DNA from: Okeania sp. SIO1I7
Lineage (GTDB): Bacteria > Cyanobacteriota > Cyanobacteriia > Cyanobacteriales > Microcoleaceae
Direction: 5' to 3'
Assembly (NCBI GenBank): GCA_010672585.1
Contig: JAAHGF010000007.1
Coordinates: 102,757 to 155,734, forward strand
DNA length: 52,978 nt
The notes under the pieces are model-generated. The model was not told where the DNA came from, did not search any database, and saw only the letters and a program-made list of their open reading frames with translations. Shown here in pieces: positions 18,033-27,120 of the stretch. Each line of letters begins with the position of its first letter. Position 1 is the stretch's first letter. The translations under genes and the position numbers were made by a program.

Positions 18033-18480
18033 TTTTCTTTCTAGCTCCTTGTACTATTGCTCTAAAATAGTAATTCCTTACTATTTTATTCTATTTCATA
18101 TTTATATTTCTAGATAAAGATTTTAACTATACTTTTTGAATAGTATCCTCAGTAAAAAATCATCATTTTTTAAAATCTGGCCTTATTGTGGTTTCATACT
18201 TTAATATATAGGTATCAAAAACTTAAAGACTGTCGTTAATAATGTTAAAATGATCAAAATTATAGATAGAGAATTATATAGTAAGTCTATATATTTTTAT
18301 GTTAATTCTGATTCATCGCTCAATTGCTCTGAGCAGTCATTAAGATAGTAGAAAATAAAATTCCCGTCACATTAGCAAAGCTGTATAGAGAAAAATGTAT
18401 ATCAAAATACATTAATCATATGGCTTAATGCAACAAGGAAAGAATATTTACCAATTGCTTCACTTTTACAGGCTTAGTCT
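18033..18480. other. Divergent-promoter spacer
   Basis: About 450 bp of AT-rich DNA between the minus-strand Fe-S carrier gene and the plus-strand DUF6930-type gene, so it should hold both promoters. No RNA, repeat or operator stands out. Confidence 0.45.
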
Positions 18481-20118
18481 ATGGCAGCTCTTAATCCTTC
18501 AACAATTCGTAGGTTACAAAAATTACAACAAGTTCCAAGTGTGTGGGAAGGCGATCGTCGCCCTATATACTCAGACTCAAGCTCTAACCCAGAGTTAGAG
18601 CTTGAGACAACAAATGAATGTATTCTCTGGGTCGATGGCTCCCATGGAATGGTACGAGCAATGGACATGGTGACATCAGACATTGGCCCAGAAGCAATTG
18701 TTCGGACACTGCTGCGAGCAATGGAAAATCCTCAAAGTCCAGCTCCAGCAATTAGACCCCAAAAAATAGTAGTCAAAGACCGGGAAATTCAATTTTTTCT
18801 GAGGGGAGTTTTACAAGACCTAGGAATTACTATTGATTATGTCCCTGATTTACCTCTAATTGATGAAATATTTCAAGGACTACAGGAAGTAGCAGAAAAT
18901 CGTCCTCCTAACTTACCTCCTGAGTATGCGGAAGCTTTAGTGGAAAAAGCATATCAAGTTTGGGACGATGCACCATGGGAAATATTAGGGGAACATCAAA
19001 TTATTTCCATAGAACTCAATCAATGGGATATCAAAAATCTCTACGTCTGTGTCTTAGGTAAGTTGGGTATGGACTATGGTGTCTTACTATATCGTTCTTT
19101 AGATTCCCTCAAAAGGTTTCGGGAACGAGTAGCTTATGAAAAATCTTATGAAAATTTAGAAGAAGCTTTTTTGGGGCAAGATTGTTTGTTTATCACTTAC
19201 GACAACCTTCAAGAAGAAGGCGAGGAAGGGGATGAGAGCGAGGAGATCGACCTTCAAAATTTATCTGCATCAGAAATTAAGCCCAATTTTGGTAATCTAC
19301 ATCCTCTAGAAGGTTTAAGGTCTGTTCTATATGAAGAAGAAGCAGTTACAACATTAGTGGCGATAGAGGCACTCCATCGTTTTTTACGTTCTTACCGCAA
19401 AAAGATTATAGGTAATAAGTTTCCTAGCATCAATAGTCGCTACCGTATCCCAATACCAGAATCTGAACAAGTAATTTCAGTCAAAGTGGCTACAATGCCA
19501 GAAGTGGCAGAAGAATTATATGAAATGGCTGCCGAGGCCGATCTTGAGGGAGATGAAGAATTAGAAATTGAAATGCCCATGCTGAAGAATGATTTGGTCC
19601 CGGCTAATTCTTTCTTGAGTTTAGGAGTGGTACCTTGGGATACAGTAGCATATCTACGAGACAATACTAAACTACACCAGGCAGCGGAAGTAGATATTAA
19701 ATCATTAGGAGAAGGTCTACCAATAGTTTTAATTCAAACTTCTCTGCCAAAAGCAACTAAATTGATAGATGATTTACAAGCAGCTCAGGGACTTCATGGT
19801 ATAGGATTTAATATAGGAGAAGACCCCATGGAAGAAACAAGCTACGATTTGGGGATATTTAAAACTTATGATGGTGTGCTTCATTTATTTGGTGAATTTA
19901 TGCAAAATGACCCTGTACACCAGGAAGCTAAACAAAAATGGGACAAGCGTTGCCAGGCTACTCATGGTTGGTGTGGTTTAATTATTGCTAGGGGTATTAC
20001 AGGTGCTTCCCGTGGTCAACCAGATTTTAAGGATATGATGGCTTTGTTTGAGGTGCGCTTTCTCTCAACTCAAGAATTGGGGATAGGGCCATTACAATTA
20101 ATGCCAGTATCTTTTTAA
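18481..20118 (+). CDS. Conserved cyanobacterial protein, DUF6930-type
   Basis: A 545-residue soluble protein found across cyanobacteria with no known activity. The N-terminal half (LWVDGSHGMVRAMDMVTSDI, then PEAIVRTLLRAMENP and KIVVKDREIQFFLRGVLQDL) is the part I associate, from memory, with DUF6930. An acidic insert (EEGEEGDESEEIDL, residues about 248-262) separates it from a C-terminal half ending GLIIARGITGASRGQPDFKD and FEVRFLSTQELGIGPLQLMP. It has no membrane helix or signal. It lies 220 bp upstream of crtQ on the same strand, but with a hairpin repeat between them. Confidence 0.75.
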   Translation: MAALNPSTIRRLQKLQQVPSVWEGDRRPIYSDSSSNPELELETTNECILWVDGSHGMVRAMDMVTSDIGPEAIVRTLLRAMENPQSPAPAIRPQKIVVKDREIQFFLRGVLQDLGITIDYVPDLPLIDEIFQGLQEVAENRPPNLPPEYAEALVEKAYQVWDDAPWEILGEHQIISIELNQWDIKNLYVCVLGKLGMDYGVLLYRSLDSLKRFRERVAYEKSYENLEEAFLGQDCLFITYDNLQEEGEEGDESEEIDLQNLSASEIKPNFGNLHPLEGLRSVLYEEEAVTTLVAIEALHRFLRSYRKKIIGNKFPSINSRYRIPIPESEQVISVKVATMPEVAEELYEMAAEADLEGDEELEIEMPMLKNDLVPANSFLSLGVVPWDTVAYLRDNTKLHQAAEVDIKSLGEGLPIVLIQTSLPKATKLIDDLQAAQGLHGIGFNIGEDPMEETSYDLGIFKTYDGVLHLFGEFMQNDPVHQEAKQKWDKRCQATHGWCGLIIARGITGASRGQPDFKDMMALFEVRFLSTQELGIGPLQLMPVSF

Positions 20119-20121
20119 ATA

Positions 20122-20266
20122 GCTATCAGCATTTCAGCATTTCAGCGGTCAGCACTTCAGCGGTCAGCACTTCAGCATTTCAGCGGTCAGCTCCGTAAAC
20201 ACATACCATTCATTAGATAAGCACTGTTTTTAGGCTGATAGCTGATAGCTGATAGCTAATAGCTAG
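20122..20266. repeat. R1-related inverted repeat with CAGCATTTCAGCGGT direct repeats
   Basis: Starts AGCTATCAGCATTTCAGC, has four to five short direct units of CAGC(A/G)(T/C)TTCAGC type, and ends GCTGATAGCTGATAGCTGAT plus AGCTAATAGCT. The outer arms can fold together. It resembles the ends of R1 without the terminal GTAAGC, so it is probably a derivative. Confidence 0.6.
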
Positions 20267-20337
20267 TTAAGTCAAAAGTGAAAATTTGGAGGTAGAATTA
20301 TTAAGAATTGTAAAAAAAATGAGTAAGGAAGTAAATA

Positions 20338-21807
20338 ATGCGAGTCGCGATCGCAGGTGCAGGATTAGCAGGTATGGCCACAGCCGTCGAATTGGCCGAT
20401 GCTGGACATCAAGTAGAAATATTTGAATCTCGCCCGTTTGTTGGGGGAAAAGTTGGTAGTTGGGTAGATGCGGATGGAAATCATGTAGAGATGGGTTTGC
20501 ACGTTTTCTTTGGTTGCTACTACCAATTGTTTGAATTAATGAAAAAAGTAGGAGCTTTTGAGAATCTCCGTCTCAAAGAACATACTCACAATTTTATCAA
20601 TCAGGGGGGTAAAACCGGTTCGCTAGATTTTCGCTTCTTGACTGGAGCGCCTTTTAATGGGTTAAAAGCTTTCTTTACCACATCTCAGTTATCTGTGCAA
20701 GATAAGTTACAAAATGCGATCGCTCTAGGTACAAGTCCCATAGTTAGAGGGTTGGTAGATTTTGATGGGGCGATGAAAACTATTCGCGATTTGGATAAAG
20801 TTAGTTTTGGAGAATGGTTTCGTGGCCAAGGTGGGTCTGATGGAAGTATCAAGCGAATGTGGAACCCTATTGCCTATGCTCTAGGATTCATTGATGCAGA
20901 TAATATTTCTGCCCGATGTATGTTGACAATATTCCAATTATTTGCTGCTAAAACAGAAGCATCGGTGCTGCGGATGTTGGAGGGGTCTCCTTACGAATAT
21001 CTCCACAAACCAATTGTTGAATATTTGGAGGCCAGGGGGACAAAAATTTATACTAGGAGACGAGTCAGAGAAATTCAGTTTACGGAGAATGATGGGGAAA
21101 CTCGTGTCAGTGGGATAGTTGTCGCTAGTGGGGAGACTGAAGAAACTATTACTGCTGATGCTTATGTGTTTGCTTGTGATGTACCGGGTATTCAGCGCAT
21201 TTTGCCTGAAGCTTGGCGCAAATGGCCAGAGTTTGACAAAATCTATAAATTAGATGCAGTACCAGTAGCAACGGTACAGCTCAGGTTTGATGGTTGGGTG
21301 ACAGAGTTACACGACGAAAAACAACGTCAACAATTAGAGCGTGCTGCTGGTCTGGATAATTTACTTTATACTCCAGATGCGGACTTTTCCTGTTTTGCGG
21401 ATTTAGCATTAACAAGTCCAGGAGATTATTATCGACAAGGACAAGGTTCTTTATTACAGTTGGTGTTAACACCAGGAGACCCTTTTATTAAAGAGAATAA
21501 TGAGGCGATCGCTCATCATGTCTTAAAGCAAGTCCATGAATTATTTCCTTCTTCACGGGAATTAAATATGACTTGGTATAGTGTGGTGAAATTAGCTCAG
21601 TCTTTGTATCGGGAAGCTCCTGGTATGGATTTATATCGCCCTAATCAGCAAACACCAGTGCCTAACTTTTTTCTGGCAGGTAGTTATACTCAACAGGATT
21701 ATATTGACAGTATGGAGGGAGCAACTATTTCTGGAAAGCAAGCTGCTCAGAAAATTTTGGCAAATTTTGAAGGCATTTTAGGGAGTAGTTCAACAATTAA
21801 TAATTAA
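20338..21807 (+). CDS. crtQ: 9,9'-di-cis-zeta-carotene desaturase
   Basis: A 489-residue plant-type zeta-carotene desaturase (Zds/CrtQ) that converts di-cis-zeta-carotene, via neurosporene, to prolycopene on the thylakoid or plasma membrane. The FAD-binding motif is at the start ([28 protein letters not shown]), followed by [30 protein letters not shown], which is diagnostic of the Pds/Zds group. The C-terminal [21 protein letters not shown] is the second FAD/carotene motif. Length fits. ATG at 20338 follows AGTAAGGAAG. The last residues (STINN) and stop codon are encoded by an R3 repeat arm. Confidence 0.95.
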   Translation: MRVAIAGAGLAGMATAVELADAGHQVEIFESRPFVGGKVGSWVDADGNHVEMGLHVFFGCYYQLFELMKKVGAFENLRLKEHTHNFINQGGKTGSLDFRFLTGAPFNGLKAFFTTSQLSVQDKLQNAIALGTSPIVRGLVDFDGAMKTIRDLDKVSFGEWFRGQGGSDGSIKRMWNPIAYALGFIDADNISARCMLTIFQLFAAKTEASVLRMLEGSPYEYLHKPIVEYLEARGTKIYTRRRVREIQFTENDGETRVSGIVVASGETEETITADAYVFACDVPGIQRILPEAWRKWPEFDKIYKLDAVPVATVQLRFDGWVTELHDEKQRQQLERAAGLDNLLYTPDADFSCFADLALTSPGDYYRQGQGSLLQLVLTPGDPFIKENNEAIAHHVLKQVHELFPSSRELNMTWYSVVKLAQSLYREAPGMDLYRPNQQTPVPNFFLAGSYTQQDYIDSMEGATISGKQAAQKILANFEGILGSSSTINN

Positions 21808-21926
21808 CAATTAATTATTAATAATTAATTATTACCTCTTCTTTATAAGAAGAGGATTTGCTAAAGGAATTTTTTTTCTTTTTTCTTGATGAATGGAGAG
21901 GCTTTATACGTTAATTTTTTGGTAAT
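21791..21926. repeat. R3 repeat element, short copy
   Basis: AACAATTAATAATTAACAAT, then ATTACCTCTTCTTTATAAGAAGAGG, a T/C-rich segment, GGAGAGGCTTTATACGTTAA and TTTTTTGGTAAT. The same order occurs at 24208-24395. It overlaps the last codons of crtQ. The hairpin CTCTTCTTTATAAGAAGAG directly after the stop could serve as a transcription terminator. Confidence 0.7.
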
Positions 21927-22034
21927 GGAGCAAAGTCTGCTCTCTAGGGCGTGTCTGCAAACTGTTATATAGGGAGTAGGGATATCTGCTTGTTATACTG
22001 AGCAAAATTATTGAATAAATAACAAGGAGATAAA

Positions 22035-22232
22035 GTGTTTCTTCGTAAAGCGCAATTTATCGTATTAACCTGCATCGCAGTTTTTCTATTTATTCTTTGT
22101 CTTGAAGTTGCTTATATGGATCGAACTTTAGCTCAAGGAAATCCACAAAAGGTAATTATTTGCGATCCTGATAATTGGAATGAATGTGCAGAAGTTAAAG
22201 ACTCTGTACTGGGTGTAAGGAGATACCAGTGA
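22035..22232 (+). CDS. Small secreted or membrane-anchored protein
   Basis: A 65-residue product from GTG at 22035, preceded by AACAAGGAGATAAA. The N-terminal helix (FIVLTCIAVFLFILCLEVAY) with preceding Arg/Lys and a possible cleavage site near TLAQG suggests export. The short mature part (NPQKVIICDPDNWNECAEVK) has two cysteines. No family recognised. It sits between crtQ and the 76-bp array. Confidence 0.6.
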   Translation: MFLRKAQFIVLTCIAVFLFILCLEVAYMDRTLAQGNPQKVIICDPDNWNECAEVKDSVLGVRRYQ

Positions 22233-22271
22233 CAAGTTAAGCTTGCGTACAATTTGGAACTAGAGGTCTAA

Positions 22272-22397
22272 ATAGGGTTTACTGAAAAAGTCTTATTCTG
22301 CGTTTTTAGTTATCATTTTTTTGACAAGGGCAAAAAATCAAGGGGCAATCCTTACTCCTAACCCTTCCCACACTCTGCTTTTTTCAACAAACCCTAA
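22272..22397. repeat. R2 inverted-repeat element, short copy
   Basis: Begins ATAGGGTTTACTGAAAAAGTC and ends TTTTTTCAACAAACCCTAAT, an inverted repeat about 126 bp overall, non-coding. Its right end merges into the first unit of the 76-bp array. Confidence 0.7.
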
Positions 22398-23406
22398 TAG
22401 ATTCATTTTCTGAAGCACCCAGTCACAGGAGGTGGGGAGTGAGATTTTTCTTCTATTGCGTATAGAGCAATAATAGATTCATTTTCTGAAGCACCCAAGC
22501 ACAGGAGATGGGGAGTGAGATTTTTCTTCTATTGCGTATAGAGCAATAATAGATTCATTTTCTGAAGCACCCAAGCACAGGAGGTGGGGAGTGAGATTTT
22601 TCTTCTATTGCGTATAGAGCAATAATAGATTCATTTTCTGAAGCACCCAAGCACAGGAGGTGGGGAGTGAGATTTTTCTTCTATTGCGTATAAAGCAATA
22701 ATAGATTCATTTTCTGAAGCATCCAAGCACAGGAGATGGGGAGTGAGATTTTTCTTCTATTGCGTATAAAGCAATAATAGATTCATTTTCTGAAGCACCC
22801 AAGCACAGGAGATGGGGAGTGAGATTTTTCTTCTATTGCGTATAAAGCAATAATAGATTCATTTTCTGAAGCACCCAAGCACAGGAGATGGGGAGTGAGA
22901 TTTTTCTTCTATTGCGTATAGAGCAATAATAGATTCATTTTCTGAAGCACCCAAGCACAGGAGATGGGGAGTGAGATTTTTCTTCTATTGCGTATAGAGC
23001 AATAATAGATTCATTTTCTGAAGCACCCAAGCACAGGAGATGGGGAGTGTAATTTTTCTTCTATTGCGTATAGAGCAATAATAGATTCATTCTCTGAAGC
23101 ACCCATTCACAGGAGGTGGGGAGTGAGATTTTTCTTCTATTGCGTATAAAGCAATAATCAATTCATTCTCTGAAGCACCCATTCACAGGAGATGGGGAGT
23201 GTAATTTTTCTTCTATTGCGTATAGAGCAATAATCAATTCATTCTCTGAAGCACCCATTCACAGGAGATGGGGAGTGAGATTTTTCTTCTATTGCGTATA
23301 GAGCAATAATAGATTCATTCTCTGAAGCACCCATTCACAGGAGGTGGGGAGTGAGATTTTTCTTCTATTGCGTATAGAGCAATAATAGATTCATTTCCTG
23401 AAGCAC
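22396..23406. repeat. Tandem array of 13 units of 76 bp plus a partial unit
   Basis: The phrase AATAGATTCATTTTCTGAAG recurs every 76 bp from 22396 to 23384 (13 x 76 = 988 bp, with no net insertion or deletion). Each unit holds GCACCC(A/T)..CACAGGAGRTGGGGAG, then TGAGATTTTTCTTC, then a hairpin TATTGC-GTATARA-GCAATA. Variation is by substitution only: units 1-9 mostly have CAAGCAC, the last five ATTCAC; three adjacent units share GTATAAAGC. As 76 is not a multiple of 3 and stops are frequent, it does not encode protein. The lack of unique spacers rules out CRISPR. Its function is unknown. Confidence 0.95.
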
Positions 23407-23724
23407 ACAAGAATGGGAAAGGATTTTTTTTGGTAGTTCTGTAATCTGAAAAGCTTGTATAATCTTCCTATACCTTATGAGTTTTGGTCTGATATGTTTG
23501 CGCAGTATTCCGTAGGAAACCGTATTGCTCTATAATTCCCATTTTTTCCTAACTATGGCTTGCAGATAAAATCTCTAAGCATTGACATATCAAGGTTTTA
23601 GCCTTTTTTAGGTCTAAAAAAGTACCAGGTTTTCAGCTCTTCATGCTCAAAAAGTTAGCATTTTGGGCAAGAGTTGGGCAAAAAAACTACTCCCCTACCC
23701 CCTACTCCCTACTCCCTAAAAATT
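23407..23724. other. Spacer with partial R2 interior
   Basis: GGTTTTAGCCTTTTTTAGGT, then AGTACCAGGTTTTCAG and CTCAAAAAGTTAGCATTTTGGGC at 23593-23670, match the interior of the R2 copies at 38420-38485 and 52665-52745. CCCTACCCCCTACTCCCTAC microrepeats follow. No other feature is seen. Confidence 0.6.
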
Positions 23725-24183
23725 ATGACTGATTGGCTAGAACATAGCGTACAAATAGAGGTAGCTGTTCCAATTGATTTAGTATGGAATCTTTGGTCAG
23801 ATTTAGAACAAATGCCTCAATGGATGAAGTGGATAGAATCTGTTAAAGTTTTGGAAGATAATCCTGATTTATCTCAATGGAAATTAGCCAGTGGTAATTT
23901 CCAATTTAGTTGGCTTTCTCGGATACAAAGAGTAGTTCAGCATCAAATTATTCAGTGGGAGTCTGTGGATGGTCTGCCAAACCGAGGCGCAATTCGTTTC
24001 TACGACCGCCATGGTAGTAGTATCGTTAAGTTAACTGTAGCTTATGGAGTTCCAGGATGGTTAATTAAGATTATGGATAACTTATTTTTAGGTAGGATAG
24101 TAGAATCTACTTTGATGGCAGATATGGAAAGATTTCGTGATTATGCTGTTGCTATAAAGCAGAAGGAAGAAGGAAAAATTTAA
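23725..24183 (+). CDS. SRPBCC (START-like / polyketide cyclase-type) protein
   Basis: A 152-residue protein with the SRPBCC hydrophobic-pocket fold: N-terminal HSVQIEVAVPIDLVWNLWSD, LEQMPQWMKWIESVKVLED, a beta-rich middle and a long C-terminal helix (MADMERFRDYAVAIKQ). I start at ATG 23725; the frame extends 17 codons further up, but through low-complexity CCCTACTCC repeats. From memory, cyanobacterial crtQ is commonly followed by such a gene, for example slr0940-slr0941 in Synechocystis, so a role linked to carotenoid handling is plausible. Here 1.9 kb of repeats separates the pair. Confidence 0.88.
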   Translation: MTDWLEHSVQIEVAVPIDLVWNLWSDLEQMPQWMKWIESVKVLEDNPDLSQWKLASGNFQFSWLSRIQRVVQHQIIQWESVDGLPNRGAIRFYDRHGSSIVKLTVAYGVPGWLIKIMDNLFLGRIVESTLMADMERFRDYAVAIKQKEEGKI

Positions 24184-24207
24184 CTATAATGATGGATGGG
24201 TAATTTG

Positions 24208-24395
24208 TCAACAATTAATAATTAATTATTAATTATTACCTCTTCTTGAAAAGAAGAGGATTGACACGGAGCGTGAAAATTTTTTCTTCTCTTGGTCGAT
24301 GGTCGGACAGCGAGGAGACTTCGCCATGCCTCGACCGCTTTTTTCTCCTTTAAAGGAAGGAGAGGCTTTAAACCTTAATTATTCGGTAATATTTC
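24208..24395. repeat. R3 repeat element, full copy
   Basis: CAACAATTAATAATTAATTA, TTACCTCTTCTTGAAAAGAAGAGG, TTCTTCTCTTGGTCGATGG, CGCCATGCCTCGACCGC, CTCCTTTAAAGG and GAGAGGCTTTAAACCTTAATTATTCGGTAAT follow in order. Read in reverse it matches 7955-8232 and 36835-37055. It is flanked by GGTAAT/ATTACC-type inverted arms. Confidence 0.75.
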
Positions 24396-24486
24396 AAGTA
24401 GTTTAAAAATGTATTCAATGCACATGATATGAAAAGGCAAGCTGATGAGTTTCCTCCCTTTTTAATCAATGATATATAACAATTAT

Positions 24487-24592
24487 TACAGCGGTTTTCA
24501 TGATTAGTAGACCACAGTAGGGACGTTCCATGGAACGTCCCTACAAGTTTTTGTTTGTGAAGATGTGGTTCATCAACTTGAAAAGCGCTGTA
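24487..24592. repeat. R4 hairpin repeat, copy B
   Basis: TACAGCGGTTTTCATGATTA, then GTAGGGACGTTCCATGGAAC with GTCCCTAC completing a perfect palindrome, and AAAGCGCTGTA at the end. It is the reverse complement of copy A at 14522-14631. The remainder of 24184-24787 shows no gene. Confidence 0.75.
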
Positions 24593-24787
24593 AGAAAAAA
24601 ACTTTAAATTTCTGCCTAGAATTATCTACTTCAATACTATAAGCTACTTAATATATATCTATAATTTAGATACTTAGAGTTTGATTTTCTAAATTTATTT
24701 TAAAAGTAGTTTAGTTGAGAAAATTAGCAGAATATAAAGCTCAACAATCAACAGAAAGAGGATTCCGTTTTCTGAAAGACCCCTATG

Positions 24788-26530
24788 TTAGCTTTTAGCG
24801 TCACTTTGCTCGCCATTGCTACTTAATTGCACTACAGAACTACTATTTTTTTGAGGTTTCAAAGATAATGAGGTAGACTCTTGAAAATGAATATCTTGCT
24901 GGGGAATAGGAATCTCTATTCCTGCTTGAACAAATCGTTCCTGAATCTGATGAAGAGTTTCATTATATACTCGCCAGTAATCTGAAGTTTTAGTCCATCC
25001 TCCTACATACATATCGACGAAGTACTCTTCAAATTTCCATGCAAATGCACTTGGTCCTGGTTGGTCTAATACTAAAGGATGAGATTTAAAAACATCCAAA
25101 AGTAATTGCTCAACTTTAGACAAATTCTCACTATAGCTAACCCGAATTTGCAAACTAACGCGACGAGTATCTCTAGCAGTATGATTGATTACCACACTAT
25201 TCAAAACTAAGTTATTGGGAATTGTAACAATCTGACCAGTCCAACCTTTTACTTTTGTATTAGCGAGACTAATAGAATCAATGTAGCCCCATGTCCCAGA
25301 TAATTCTACTTCATCGCCTACGTTAAATGGGTTATAGATCATAATCATTAGACCACTAGCCAAATTTCCAATATTGGTTTGTAAAGCAAATGCCAAGATG
25401 AAGCTAGTACCACCAACTAAGGCGAGAATTGGACCAAGATTTATTTCCAAAGCTGTCAATGCTAATAAGACGCCAACACCAACAGTTGTTTGCCACACAG
25501 TTCTAACCAATAATTGACGCAAAGGGTCAGAAACTCCCCCTACAATTCGCAGACTCCTATTAGTAAGAAAGCCTAAAATTGCAGCCACAATTACAGAAGT
25601 AACCACAATTGCGGAAAAGATACCAATATTTTGGCCCCAACGTAAACCACCTTCTTCTGATTTTAACCAACCAGCTATCCTTAACCACAAACCTTCAGTA
25701 TCGCTCACATCAATCTCGACACCACTAACAGATTCAATATATTGACGGAAAGATTCAGCTTTGCCGCCTTTACTCTCAAATTCATCCAAAACAGTATCAA
25801 AGCGATCGGCAAGAGCAGTTTGTTCCTGTTGAAGCTCAGTGACACCAACGACTAATTGAGTCTTTACTTCCGATGCTTCTTCACTAGAATCTTCGAGTTG
25901 TTGTGATAATGCTTCTAATTGTTTTTCTTTCTCTGCTAATTCCTGTTGACTATCGATATTATCTGTATTACTAACTTCATCTTGGATCGCTTCTGCTACT
26001 ACTTCTAGATTTTGGGTAGCTTCCTCAGTTCCTTCACTTTGCTTTTTAACCTCAACTGCTTCTTCAACTGCTTCTTGAGCTTTGGCGAGTTCTTTTTGTG
26101 CCGCTTCTAGATTGTTTTCAGCTTCTTCTGCTTCTGGAGAAATAGGAGATGCACTCTTTTTTCTTTCCTCTGCTTCCTCAAGAGATTTTTGAGCTTTTTC
26201 TATAGCATCAACTGCTTCTTCAGATTTTCGGGTTTCTCTATTTTTGCGTTTGATGGCAATTTCAGCATCGCTAATTTCCTGAACTTTGGCTTTTAGCAAA
26301 TTTTGCCAAGCTTTTGCTTCGACTTTTAACTCCTCTTGAGTCAGAGGTTTGAGCAAAAGTTTTAGTTCATCGACAGGAATTTCTGGTTCTTCGGTAGTAA
26401 TTGCTGCAATTTCTGTTTCTGTTTCTTGGGAACTAACTGGAGAGACCCATAGCGTTAGAGTACAAGCAATTATTGTTAGGCAAAATGCTTGCCATTGATG
26501 GCTAAAAATTGGTTTTTTTCTTTTTTTCAT
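24788..26530 (-). CDS. MscS family mechanosensitive ion channel with coiled-coil extension
   Basis: A 580-residue protein. The first about 35 residues are a signal peptide (FCLTIIACTLTLWVSPVSS). Residues about 50-240 are a highly charged Glu/Ala/Lys-rich coiled coil, expected in the periplasm. Three hydrophobic segments follow (about 305-385), the last being the pore helix region LALVGGTSFILAFALQTNIGNLASGLMIMI, then the MscS beta domain PFNVGDEVELSGTWGYIDSISL and VTIPNNLVLNSVVINHT. It should release solutes under osmotic downshift. The long N-terminal extension makes it larger than E. coli MscS. It is monocistronic. Confidence 0.92.
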   Translation of the reverse strand: MKKRKKPIFSHQWQAFCLTIIACTLTLWVSPVSSQETETEIAAITTEEPEIPVDELKLLLKPLTQEELKVEAKAWQNLLKAKVQEISDAEIAIKRKNRETRKSEEAVDAIEKAQKSLEEAEERKKSASPISPEAEEAENNLEAAQKELAKAQEAVEEAVEVKKQSEGTEEATQNLEVVAEAIQDEVSNTDNIDSQQELAEKEKQLEALSQQLEDSSEEASEVKTQLVVGVTELQQEQTALADRFDTVLDEFESKGGKAESFRQYIESVSGVEIDVSDTEGLWLRIAGWLKSEEGGLRWGQNIGIFSAIVVTSVIVAAILGFLTNRSLRIVGGVSDPLRQLLVRTVWQTTVGVGVLLALTALEINLGPILALVGGTSFILAFALQTNIGNLASGLMIMIYNPFNVGDEVELSGTWGYIDSISLANTKVKGWTGQIVTIPNNLVLNSVVINHTARDTRRVSLQIRVSYSENLSKVEQLLLDVFKSHPLVLDQPGPSAFAWKFEEYFVDMYVGGWTKTSDYWRVYNETLHQIQERFVQAGIEIPIPQQDIHFQESTSLSLKPQKNSSSVVQLSSNGEQSDAKS

Positions 26531-27120
26531 TGATCTATCTCACTAATAATAGGTGTTAGGTATTAGGTTTTAGGTATTGGGTATTATACCAATTTTACGT
26601 GAGGTGGCATAGAGTTATGAAATTTATTAACTTGTATATCTCGATCTACAGTCAACTCTGATTAAAATATTATTCTATGCAACTTAGAAATGAATTTGGT
26701 ATTCGTGAATTTATCTAAATAAATCTTTCTACATTGAGCAGAAATTTTTCATAGATTTGCCGATGATTGGATTCTTCTTTGCAGAATATGAAAATTAATA
26801 TATCTAGGAAAAATACTCCCATCTCTCCTACTTTCTATCTCCCCATACAGTAATCAGGAATTAATCATTTAAACGCCAGTAAAAGCAATCATTCAAAACG
26901 AAACATCAGTTTTTTTTGAAACATTTACTTTCTCATCAAGTAGAATTATTAGTATTATTATTCATAATAATTACGACTGAACAGGAAAATTCATACTATA
27001 TTTTTTAAAATATGCTTTTGGGCTGTAGCTGTAGGGTGCATTAGTGCTAGGGTAACACACCATTCTATTCTGTAAGATTAGAAAGAATTTAACTTTCTTC
27101 CTATAGTTATTAGAAAGATA
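26531..27120. other. Spacer
   Basis: No gene found. GTATTATACCAATTTTACGTG (26581 on) and GAATTTGGTATTCG (26692 on) form a short ATACCAA/TTGGTAT inverted repeat about 118 bp apart, possibly a small MITE. The remainder is AT-rich and featureless. Confidence 0.45.

Noticed and set aside
22396-23406. CRISPR array
   Set aside because: Units are contiguous 76-bp repeats with no unique spacers, and no cas genes are present.
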